Positions 1-10,314 of a stretch of DNA of 64,000 bases are shown here, piece by piece. The notes under the pieces were generated by a model that saw nothing but the letters and a program-made list of their open reading frames with translations, was not told the origin of the DNA and did not search any database. The position numbers were made by a program, and so were the translations under genes. This DNA is from Paramyrothecium sp. XJ0827 (lineage: Eukaryota > Ascomycota > Sordariomycetes > Hypocreales > Stachybotryaceae): the NCBI GenBank assembly GCA_020881915.1, contig JAJFPB010000007.1:1984001-2048000 (forward strand), given 5' to 3'. Position 1 is the stretch's first letter. The number at the start of each line of letters is the position of its first letter.

Positions 1-578
1 GGCAGGTACCGCAAAGAGAACTTGAATCCTTGCACTTCTCCTTTGCTCCCCCAAATTAGCCCACTGATCAGACTGCTCCGGCATCTGACCGGGTCAAGCG
101 GTAGAACCCGACCAACCTTGCAGCGTGGCGTCGCCATGGCCTTTGGGGAAATGGCGGGAGCAGGCGCTTAGAATGATCTGCCTACATCGACGGAGTAGGA
201 GTCCGTCAATCAAACGAAATGCCCAAAATCCTCGCCCCCAAAAAGCCCTGACCTTATCGTCTGTGGCAAATCCTGGCTCTCAAACACAGAACGCTCGTCA
301 CGTAAATCATGGCACGCAGATGGTGCACAAATCGGGGTATATTTTCTCGGGCATTCTGATTGCCTGAGCTGTGATTTTACAGTGGTTCTACTCAAACCTG
401 CATACGTGAATATGCGGTATTCTGATACCCTGCGTTCTCTATATCTACATGATTGGCTGGTTCATGTGGTCTAGAACCACTCGACTTACAACGTGCAGGT
501 CAAATTGTCCGCATTCTGTCTCTTGCTGCAGAAGAAGCCCCGGCTCGTCAAAGAAACATGTGAGGTGACTGACCGCAC
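1..578. other. Left-edge stretch without a supported gene
   Basis: I see no reading frame with recognisable protein features here and no tRNA. The stretch lies downstream of the deacetylase stop codon. It may hold its 3' untranslated region and part of the promoter or tail of a gene beyond the left edge. Confidence 0.5.
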
Positions 579-2028
579 CTAGCACTTTTTGTCGCTACGC
601 GCAACTCTTGTCCCAAACTTCCAGACTTCGTCCAGCACGAGCTGTGTGGCACCTCCCCTCGCCTCGTCGCTGAAGATGACCAAGTCTGCATCGGCACCAG
701 CGTCCAACGTGCCCTTGACCCCTTGGAGCCCGAGCATGGCCGCGGGAGTCGAGGTGACGGCCTTCAGAGCCTGGGCGATGCTAGTGCCAGACCACTGCAG
801 GAAATTATTGACGCACTCCAGGAGCGTGATTGAGCTGTGAGAGGTGGCTCGTTGTCAGAGAAATGCATGGAAATGCGTGGCTGATTCAGCTCTGGAAATG
901 GTACTCACCTGCCAGCGATGGTGTCCGAATTCTCGAGGAGAAGCTTTGACCCTTTCTTAACAATATTGCAAAGTTGCTCGCCATTGGTCCACGGGTAAGC
1001 ACCGTCCGGAAGTCCCACCAGATGCATCGCATCCGTGACTAAGATGAACCCGTCTGGATGAGCATTGAACGCGATCTTGACTGTAGTGGGATGGAGATGG
1101 ATGCCGTCCGCGATGATACCGAAATAGGGTCGCGGGAGACTATCTGCGGTGCCGAGAACGCCAAAAATACCAGGGTTCCTGTGATGCAAGGGTCGCATGG
1201 CATTGAACAGATGTGTGATCATGGTAGCGCCTTGAGAGACGGCTGCTGAGGCGTCCTCGTGTGTGGCTTCGGAATGTCCGATCGAGTAAATGATGCCCCG
1301 CGATGTGAGCTCAGGAATCAATTTGGTCATCTGGCCGCGCTCGGGCGCTGCGGTGATCATTTTGATGGGCATAGCATCGCCTCCAGAATTTGCGTTGATG
1401 TTGAAGGAGCCATAGCAGTCTTCAATGTCGGAAAAGGTGTAAGCTTCTCTTAGAACATCAACATCGTGGACTCCGTTCTTCGTAGGGCTTAGAAACGGCC
1501 CTTCGCAATGAGCGCCGAGCGATTCAGCTCCGTCCTCTGCAACCTGTAGATGGCCAGATGGACCTAGAAATGGGAGGGCCTAGCAAGTTCATGATTGTCA
1601 GTATCGAGAAATGTGAGGTCCGTCGTTGAGTTTCTCACCTTCTGATACAGTTCCGGTTTCTGGCTTGTGATGGTAGGAAGGTAGGACGTCACTCCCGTTG
1701 TCACCAGGCGACGGCTCAGCTCCTTGACTTGTTCTCCATACTGAGACATGTCTTCGAGCAGTGTGGAGAAGTTGAAGCCGAAGGCGCCGTTCAGTTGGCA
1801 GTCTATCATCCCGGGGGCAATGATTCGCCCACCAAGGTCGACCGTCTGCTCGGGCAGTACCAGTTCATCGTAGAAGGATGCTTGACTGTGGATGATCCTT
1901 CCAGAGTCTGAACTGACCCACAAGTCCTCCCAGACGAGGGAGTCGCCTTTCAGAAGACGGCAGTTGGTGAACTTTGTGAGGCCGCGGCCGCGTCGCGGCG
2001 AAGAGGGAGGGGACAAGGCGATAGGCAT
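579..2028 (-). CDS. dac1: N-acetylglucosamine-6-phosphate deacetylase
   Basis: Removes the acetyl group from GlcNAc-6-phosphate to give glucosamine-6-phosphate and acetate, the first committed step of cytosolic GlcNAc catabolism. The join 2028-1639, 1579-909, 834-579 keeps frame and gives 438 residues, the usual length for this amidohydrolase family. Visible family motifs in order are GMIDCQLNGAFG (metal-site strand), CEGPFLSP (metal-binding Glu), GHSEATH and THLFNAM (two His regions), and LVTDAM with the catalytic Asp. Both introns have GTGAG donors. The start at 2028 opens directly onto the conserved N-terminus (TNCRLLKGD). It faces the nag3-like gene across a shared promoter, which matches the fungal GlcNAc cluster. 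Function is confident from motifs; the symbol follows fungal usage. Confidence 0.93.
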
Positions 2029-3054
2029 GACGATATCAGGGTGGAAGAAAAGAGACGTTGCCTGACGACAATACGCAAGAAGAGGTATAAGTGAGACTTG
2101 TCGTCCCGCGAGCACTGCTTTCTTGATCCATAGCAAGACGAGAATGCCCTTCGATTATCACGACAGGCCTGCCATGGATACTAGTATGGCCTGGCGGGTC
2201 GGGCTGCCGGGCACTACTTGGCTCGGCCTACACGTTCGGAGGCTTACCAACGTCACGTTCGAGCAAGTGAGACGGGCGCGGTGGGTCTCGTCAACGTCGA
2301 GAGGCGACGGAGGGGCCGGCGATAGGCGATCACAGTCAACATGTCGGACGGCAAGCGTTATCGCACATGACTGAATCCGAGCATGGCATTCGTTGACGTT
2401 GCAACACAACCGCCGGCGTACACAGAAGGCATCCGTCCATCCATCCAGCGATCCATCCATCCATCCATCCTCCATTCGATCCACCTGATCCCCCCTCCCA
2501 CTGCAGGCGGCTCAACGTGTCGCTGACCAGAAAATGGGGAACCTTGCCACCGCGTCGTAGCACCCAGAGCCGTGGGCACGACGGGGTCTCACTCCCGCCC
2601 ATTCTCCATTGTTGTCTCAGTCAGTGCTCAGTGCCAGCCTGCAACTTAAGGTCTGGGTCCAAAGAAAACCAGTTGGCCGGCCATGTAACGTTGACTTAGC
2701 GCTAGTGCGAGCCCAAAGCTGTTCCGCACCGACCAGCAACGACCCACCCGGCTCCCGATACGGAGTCAACCAATCACTAGAGCCCGCGTATCGACCGGGA
2801 ACCCCAAGCCAATATCCGGCGTTTTCCCGGCCTTGCATGCCGTTCAAGTCACTTTAATCTGTCGCGGTGCAGAGCCTAGAACGGTGGCCCACCCCTCTCC
2901 TCAGCCCGTGCCATCACCACCAAAGGCATATCCTGTCGTTACTTTCAGAACGACGTCCGGGGAGGCAGACTGTCGAGCATGCATGCGATGACGTGACAGG
3001 TTCTCGTTTGCCGTCGCCGTAGTCGTACCCGTGCCCTTACCCTTACACTTCGAC
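2029..3054. promoter_or_regulatory. Divergent promoter region of dac1 and nag3-like genes
   Basis: About 1.0 kb separates two divergently transcribed GlcNAc catabolic genes, so shared induction is likely. No TATA box or binding site could be assigned with confidence. In related fungi the Ndt80-like factor RON1 controls such pairs; its site was not identified here. An ATCC microsatellite lies inside. Confidence 0.5.
2431..2473. repeat. ATCC microsatellite
   Basis: A run of CATC/ATCC tetramers interrupted once by a short AGCG segment, in the dac1/nag3 intergenic region. It is noncoding and likely to vary in length between strains. Confidence 0.85.
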
Positions 3055-6000
3055 ATGGCCAATTCCGACTTTAGTGACTTGGATCCACTATGGCAGAACC
3101 TCGACTGGTACGTGCTGCGCGCTGCTGACAAGCAGTTGCTTCTCCTCTACCTTACCTTACCTTGCGGTCCAATTTCTTTCGTGGTGAAGCTTGGGTTATA
3201 CAACAAGTCATATGCATAGCTGGCTCCGCCTTGCCGGCTCCCTGCAGCGCATTCACGCATCTGTCTGCAAGCAGACTCACTAACATGGCATGTATAATAT
3301 TACAGGGCCATTGGTCAGACCCTGATCATGGGCTGGGACGGAACCGAAGTCACCCCTCAGATTAGGAGCTTAATCGAAGATCATCACCTTGGATCCATAA
3401 TCCTGACTGCCAAAAACCTCAAATGTTTGTAGCATCTCAATCTCTGATGGTTCCAATTCTTATGATGATTCGCTTGGTGTCCGAGTGTGACTCTTCCGTG
3501 GACCAAGATACTAACTCGCTTGTCTAGCCGCTCAGCAAACGGCGAAACTTGTGCAAGAGCTGCAGACCATTGCGCAGAAGGCCGGTCATCCGCAGCCCTT
3601 ACTTATTGCCCTTGACCAGGAGAACGGCGGTGTCAACAGCCTCTTCGACGAAGACTATGTCTGTCAGTTTCCCAGCGCCATGGGCGTTGCCGCCACAGGG
3701 CGACCAGAACTCGCCTACGAGGTCACCAAAGCAACCGCCACGGAGATTTCGGCATGTGGAGTAAATCTGATGCTTGGCCCGGTGCTAGATGTGCTGAACA
3801 ATGCTCGATATCAACCTTTGGGAGTGCGGGCAACTGGGGACGACCCCCAGGAAGTGTCTCAATATGGGCTAGCAGCCATGAATGGCATTCGTGATGCGGG
3901 TATGGCTTCGTGTGGCAAGCACTTTCCTTCCTATGGAAACCTGGACTTCCTTGGATCAAATCTTGACGTACCAATCATCACTCAGACGTTGGAGGAGCTC
4001 AGCCTGAGTGCCTTGGTGCCTTTCCGCAATGCCATCGCCTCCGGCAAGCTGGATGCCATGTTCGTTGGCGGCTGCGGCATCTCGAATCCATCCATGAACG
4101 TCAGCCATGCCTGTCTTTCCGATCAGGTGGTAGACGACTTGCTCCGCAATGAGCTGGGATTCAAAGGCGTTGCCATATCCGAATGCCTCAAGATGGAGGC
4201 CTTGAGCCATGAGCTCGGTGTTCAAAATGGCGTCATCATGGCAGTTGAGGCTGGCTGTGATCTTGTCTTGATATGCCGCGCCTTCGACGTCCAGCTTGAG
4301 GCTATCAAAGGCCTTCGGTTAGGCTACGACAATGGCATCATTACAAAGGAACGAATCTTCACTTCTCTAAGACGGGTTCTTCGGCTCAAGTCTACTTGCA
4401 CGTCATGGGCCAAGGCGCTGAACCCTCCCGGCATATCCCTCCTTTCCCAGCTACATCCCTCCCATCTGGCTCTTTCGCGGCAGGCGTACGATGACTCCAT
4501 CACTGTCATCAGAGATAGAGAGAAGCTCCTGCCGCTGTCCGCCTCTATGCATCCAGGAGAGGAACTCCTTTTACTCACGCCACTCGTCAAACCCCTCCCC
4601 GCTTCCGCCTTGACCAAAAATATACTCGAATCTAAGAATAATCACGCCGCTACGCCAACGAATCACGACAAGTGGGTACACAAGGATCGAGATAGGGACT
4701 CAATCATGAGCGGCGAGGGGGTCTTTCGTGAATTTGGAAAGTCGTTGGCTCGAGCGAGAAACGAGAAGCTGCTGCATACCAGCTACACAGCCAACGGATT
4801 GCGACCTGGTGAGTCTGAGGCACCGGGGTTCATAAGGCATTCCTAACAACCTCCTAGTGCACGAAAACCTGATCAATAGGGCCTCTTGCATCATCATCGT
4901 CACGGCCGACGCTAACAGGAATCTCTATCAAGCCGGTTTCACGAAACATGTAGATATGATGTGCTCTATGCTTCGCAGTCGGGGTCAGAAGAAACAGCTC
5001 ATTGTAGTCGCGGTCAGTTCGCCGTATGACTTTGCCATGGATAAATCCATCGGAACCTACATCTGCACGTTCGACTTTACCGAGAACGCTTTGCACGCCC
5101 TGGTCAAAGTGTTGGTCGGCGAGCTCAACCCGCAGGGCACACTGCCGGGAACCTTGCGGAAGAGCAAGAAGGTCCTCAAATCTAGGCAGCACTGGCTTGT
5201 TGAGGACTACGATAGGGAACGAGATGCCACTGGTTTGGAGGATCTGCTTCGCGCCGTGTACCGGGCCAGCGCACCCGATCTACACTTTCTCCGGTCTACG
5301 AGGGCGTCGACGTTTCACCTTTTCAACCCCAACATCGTCGAAGCTCACTTCGTTGTCCGGAATAGCAGCACCCAGGCACTCTATGGTTTTGTCGCAACAT
5401 ATTTCATCCACGGTGTCGGCATCCTCGCCTCCCTAATCGTTGATCCCGTCAAGCGCACAATGAATATTGGCAGATCGCTGCATCGAAGGGCGTTAAAGAG
5501 CCTGACGCAACAGCGTGGAATCAAGAAGATCCAGATTGGCATGACGTTTCCCGGCGTTTTTCTGGGAATTCCTCTCGACGTCGAGGCAAGTACTGTCAAG
5601 GACTGGTTCAGCAACAGCGGTTGGGACACGCAGTTCCCCAGGCGGCTCACAACCATGGCCATACACGATCTCAGTAACTGGTCCGTCCCAGAGGGCCTGC
5701 TCCAGAGCATACAGCGAGCGAACATCAGCTTCGACTTGATTCACGGGCTGGACAATGCCGACACTGTTCTCGCTCATGTTCGGTCCCACGCCAACCCGGA
5801 AGTGCTTGAACTCTATCGATACGCGCTTTCCGAGACGAAATCGTGTGGCATCGTTCGAGCAAAAGATTCGACGGGGAGCTTGGTGGGAACCGTCATTATA
5901 TGCAGACAGAATGGCCCCATTGCCAACTTCGTGCCGCCCTTGCTATCCCAGAGCGACGACGTGGGTGGTGTGCTGGCCCCTATTGTGCCTGCCGCACCAC

Positions 6001-6277
6001 TGTCCACGCTTGTACTCCAGGGCTTGGCATTGATGGGCGTGCGGCAGAACAAGAGCCACAAGGCCTCCAAGACCGTGTTCAGCTGGGTAAGCCAATCCTG
6101 CGTTGCATCCCGCTCGTCCTGCATAAAAGTACTGATCCTCTTCAGGTTGTCGATGACAGCTACGAGCCGCTCCTAGCCATGGGATTTGAAGTTGTGCAGG
6201 CGTTCGAAGAGATTACCAATTCTCCCGAATCTGTTAGTCAAGCCATCAATGAACCTGTTTCGGGTGGTCGGCGCTGA
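3055..6277 (+). CDS. nag3: GH3 beta-N-acetylglucosaminidase with C-terminal GNAT domain (Nag3-like)
   Basis: Predicted to act on N-acetylhexosaminides in GlcNAc use. The join 3055-3107, 3306-3424, 3528-4808, 4858-6086, 6146-6277 keeps frame and gives 937 residues. Residues ~18-310 match NagZ-type GH3: GWDG, LDQENGGVN (~86-94), KHFP (188-191), and the nucleophile loop ISECLKMEAL. Where bacterial NagZ has SDDL, this protein has SECL, putting Glu276 at the nucleophile position. The Asp-His dyad loop after KHFP is also replaced. After a linker, residues ~540-930 hold a GNAT acetyltransferase-like region with an acetyl-CoA-type loop (RTMNIGRSLHRR). No signal peptide is seen, so it is probably intracellular. 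GH3-GNAT fusions of this layout are known in the GlcNAc clusters of Trichoderma and relatives. Activity is inferred. Confidence 0.88.
3148..3164. repeat. TACCT-type repeat inside nag3 intron 1
   Basis: Three TACCT units in tandem within the first intron. It belongs to the same AAGGTA/TACCTT family seen at 21.6-22.2, 30.1-30.3 and 62.0 kb. Confidence 0.7.
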
Positions 6278-6637
6278 CCTAACCGCAGCTGCTTGAATTG
6301 CCTTGAATGTCTGGCCAGTCTCTTCTCCAAGCAGCTCAATATACCCCCCGCTCTCTCCAAATCATGCCTCTCGTCAACAGCAGATCTGAAAGGTTGGAAA
6401 AGTACAAAAGATATACTATAAAGCAAGGTTTTAACATAGGCTGTATACGTTGTGCAATTGTTCGGCGAGATTAATTTATATCTTGGCGCGCCGTCACTTC
6501 ACAAGTTCATATGATGCAATATCTGATCATTCGACGAAACATAATTCTCTGTGGCAGTCTGGCTGTGCTCATAGTAGACTAATTAGGACCAATTTGTAGG
6601 CTGCCCATCATCAAGGCTACATACAAATGCCTTACGC
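6278..6637. other. Convergent 3' region of nag3 and GH31 genes
   Basis: A 360-bp A+T-richer spacer between the stop codons of two convergent genes. It should contain both polyadenylation regions. No gene is seen. Confidence 0.6.
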
Positions 6638-9043
6638 CTACAAATGTTGAATAGAAACGGGAGCATCCCCTTCCAGGTTACGCCCGCTCTCGCTCACCTT
6701 GACCTCTCCTGTGAGGAAGCCGTGCTCTTTCAGTTTGCCATCTGATCCAACCTCCAGGTCTCCAACAGCATTCCCGTCATAATCCACAACAGTCGTCTTG
6801 GCGCCCGCCTCGACCTGGTAGAGGGCAACCTCGACGTCCTTCACATAATCATAGACAGCGCCCACCTCGGTCCTGTTGCCGAGAACAAGGATGGTGTTTT
6901 CACGCACGTACAACGGAAGGGTGCCGAAGCCATGCTTCTCCTTGAACCAGCCGGGGCCAGTCTTGACTTCGTTGGTGAAATAAGATGTCCACTTGCCCTT
7001 GGGCAGGTAAAACTCAACTTCGCCGGATTCTTCGAAGCAGGGAGCGGCCAGCAGTTGCGAGCCGACCATGAATTGACGGTCGAGATACCATGAGGTAGGG
7101 TCTTCAGGGAACTCGAGAGCAACAGAGCGGAGGGACATGGGAATGCCACCTTCCATTGATTCAATCGCTTGAGCGTAGAAGTATGGCATCAACCGTGTCT
7201 TCAGGGCGGTCCACTTCGCCAAGGTCTTGGAGCAACTCTCTTCGGACTTGTCATCGTCGTCAATGAGCCATGGTACTCGGTATGAGTTGCTGCCGTGAAG
7301 GCGGCTATGACTGCAGAGAAGGCCCATGGCAACCCAGCGATTGTAGATCCATGGAGGCGGGTATCCTTCGAATCCACCAATATCACAACTCCAATATGAG
7401 AATCCGCTCAGGCCCATGGACAGACCACCACGGACAGATTCAGCCAGTGCCTCGGGAGTAGACTCGCAGTCACCACCCCATTGCAGCGGCAATCTTTGAG
7501 AACCAGCACACGCAGAGCGGGCGAAAAGCACGGCCTCATCCTTGCCGTAGCGCTTTTGCAAGGCTTCATAAACAATCTTGTTGTATGCAAACGCGTAATA
7601 ATTGTGCATCTTGTGGGCATCGACCGTCGTATCGAACCATTGGACATCCAGCGTAGGAATACGCTCGCCGAAGTCGGTCTTCAGGGCGTCGACGCCCTTG
7701 TCAAACAAACCATTGAGGCACTCCACATACCATTCGACGGCCTTGGGATTGGTAATATCCAAAAGCCCCATGCCCGCCTGCCAGAGATCCCATTGCCAAA
7801 CGTCGCCGTTGCGACGCTTGAGCAAGAAGCCATTCTCGGCACAGTGCTTGAAGGCGGCGCCATGCTGAGCGATGTATGGGTTGATCCAAACGCAAACCTT
7901 CTTGCAAAGACCGCTCTCCTTCAAGCGCGCGATCTGAGACTTCGGGTCGGGGAATCGCTCAGAGTCGAAAACAAAATCAGTCCAGGTGAAAGCTTTCATC
8001 CAGAAACAATCGTAGTGGAACACATCGACGGGCGAGCCTCGCTCCTTCATACCTTCCAAAAAGGAGTTGACGGTAGTCTCGTCGTAGTTGGTGGTGAAAC
8101 TGGTGGTCAGCCAAAGGCCGAAACTCCAACCTGGCACTTTGCCCGGCTTTCCTGTAAGGATGGAGTACTTCTTGAGCACCTCCTTAGGGCTAGGGCCGTA
8201 GATGATGTACCACTTGAGCCTCTGGCCCTCGACAGTCGTCTGCACACGGCATGAACGCTCACTTCCAATCTCAAGCTCAACCCTTCCTGGGTTGTCAATG
8301 AAGACACCATATCCTCTGTTGCTCATCCAGAAGGAAACGTTCTTGTAAGCCTGATCACTCGAAGTGCCGCCATCAGCATTCCACAGAGTCACCGCCTGGC
8401 CAACCTTGTTCCAGGCTCCAAAGCGCTCGCCCAAGCCGTGTACCGATTCCCCAACGGCCAAGTTGGTCTGGTAAAACATGTAATGCTTAAAGTCCCTCAT
8501 GTCACCAAGCTGCATCGGATGGCTGGGCGAGGGGCTGTAGGCGAAGCCAACGCTGCGGTTGGCGAGCGTGGTGAGATGCTTGGAGCCATCTGTGCTGTGA
8601 AACTTGATGTCGAAATTGTGCGTGTCTGGGTGAATGGTGGCTGACAGAGAGCCAGCAGACAAAGTTGTTCCCTTGTCGCTCTTGGCGATGTTACTCTCGA
8701 CTGATGGCTGGCCGTCGGGGAAAAGCTCGAAATGTGGACCCTTGATCTGTTCTCCAGCCCAGTGAGTTGCTTCCAAGGATATGACACCATCGAACTCGGC
8801 TTTAATTTCCTGCAAGAAATATGCTTAAGCTGCTGTTCATTTTGAACTTATTGAGAGGGCTCGACTCACCAGGTTTACAGTCGGTTGGTTCAGGGTGTGG
8901 CCGCGAGAGTGAATTTGCCTCGTAGGGCAAAGGAGATTCAAGCCTTGGCCATTCTCCAAGTGGGTGATCTCGTAGACATCTTCGGCATACTCTGTGTGGA
9001 GGTTCTCGGCAGGCAGCCACATGCCATCTCGGAGGCGGACCAT
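6638..9043 (-). CDS. GH31 alpha-glycosidase (alpha-xylosidase / YicI-like)
   Basis: Retaining alpha-glycosidase of family GH31, predicted to release alpha-linked xylose or glucose from oligosaccharides inside the cell. Two exons (9043-8870, 8809-6638) give 781 residues, the usual size for YicI-like enzymes. The N-terminal motif RDGMWLPAE is typical of the alpha-xylosidase branch. The nucleophile is Asp437 in KTDFGER and the acid/base is Asp505 in QWGGDCES. The C-terminal beta-sandwich begins after the FMVGSQLLAAPC segment. There is no signal peptide. The start at 9043 was chosen because it opens onto the conserved N-terminus; an upstream in-frame ATG at 9166 adds an unconserved leader. It is divergent from the secreted GH3 gene. 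Substrate (xylose versus glucose) is not settled by sequence alone. Confidence 0.92.
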
Positions 9044-10314
9044 GATGGCAACGAAAGTGAGGAGGCTATTCTCGAATTTAACGGTAAGGCTGGCCGAGTG
9101 AACAAGTCCTGAAGCTATTCTCCCAACACTTCGAGAAGTTGCCGTCTGTAAATATCGGATGAGCACAGGTGTGCCTGAATAGAGTCAGTCTTCCAGTCCC
9201 ATGAGTTGGAGCAGCGCAAGGGGAACCCACAGCTGCCCCCGCTTCAAAGGTCATGCACATTGACAATGACATTGACATTGGCGAACCTCCCCTCCAACGT
9301 GATCCTTCGTCTCATGCCGGACTCTGGTGATTGGAACTGCAGGTGCGCGAGCCGGCGACATCGTGGGGCCTCTGGCGGGCAGATCCGCCGCCCATTGCGA
9401 CGTGTTAATCGGCTCACCTGGAGCATTGAGGGGAATCCGAGGTGAGGCATGTCGCTCAATCGGGTCAATCATGGGCATGACCGAGGCGAGGAGCTGCTCG
9501 GTGATGGGATTTAGCCAAGGTGAGGGCGGCCATTATTGGTGGGCAATTATGCCCGAGAGCGGGTAAATGAAGCTTTAGAAGCGACGGGTTCGGAACGAGG
9601 TCGAGTTGGGGATAATGTCGTCCTTCCCCTCCTGCACCTCGTCCCCTCCTCCAATCCTTCCCCTCCACACTTTTCTCCTCTCTCCACAAACGCTGCATCG
9701 CTCCCTGAGATGACGGTGCCTTTCCCCACTGTTACCCCAATCTGCACGCTGTCATTGCGATCGTCGTGCCTGGTATATCGGGTCGTGCTTCCGCTCGCTA
9801 CACCAAAGCTTCGCGAACCGATGCTACCCTGCCCGGCGATGAGTCTCTAAGCGTCTTCCAACACGAGAACGCTAGCCCGCAAGCCAACGACTGCCCTGCC
9901 CCGGTGTCTTCCTTCATCTCTTTTTTCTTTCTCGACAGGCCAATCTCTCCTCAGCCCCCGCTTTGTCCGGGGTCATCTCGAATTTAGCCTCAACGTCGAA
10001 GCCAAGCCCGTCGCGATTTCGTTTCGTGGAAAACAGACTTGCAGGATGCCCATCAGAAAGAAGCTCACGTATTGCGGAGAACATGCATATGCGCCATTGG
10101 GTTTGCTTCAATTGAGCTAATCCCATCATGATCATACCACAGGCCCTCGATACCTAGGCCTCCGGCTGGGCGGTTCGGACTCGGACAGGCACCGGGCCTG
10201 CCCTTGGGCGTAGACTATATAATCCCGCCTCCGCTGCAATACTACAGCGCAGATCTTAGATGCCAGTCCTGGATCGTTGGTTCACTCAGGCACGCGGTCT
10301 TTAAGCTCGCCACC
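9044..10314. promoter_or_regulatory. Divergent promoter region between GH31 and GH3 genes
   Basis: A 1.27-kb region between the start codons of two divergently transcribed glycosidase genes, so it probably carries both promoters. It contains a short TGACAT/TTGACA-rich stretch near 9253-9283 and a TATA-like element close to the GH3 start. No protein gene is supported. Confidence 0.55.
10216..10222 (+). promoter_or_regulatory. TATA-like box of the secreted GH3 gene
   Basis: The heptamer TATATAA lies 93 bp upstream of the GH3 start codon, a plausible distance for a fungal core promoter with a short leader. Assignment rests on sequence and position only. Confidence 0.5.
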
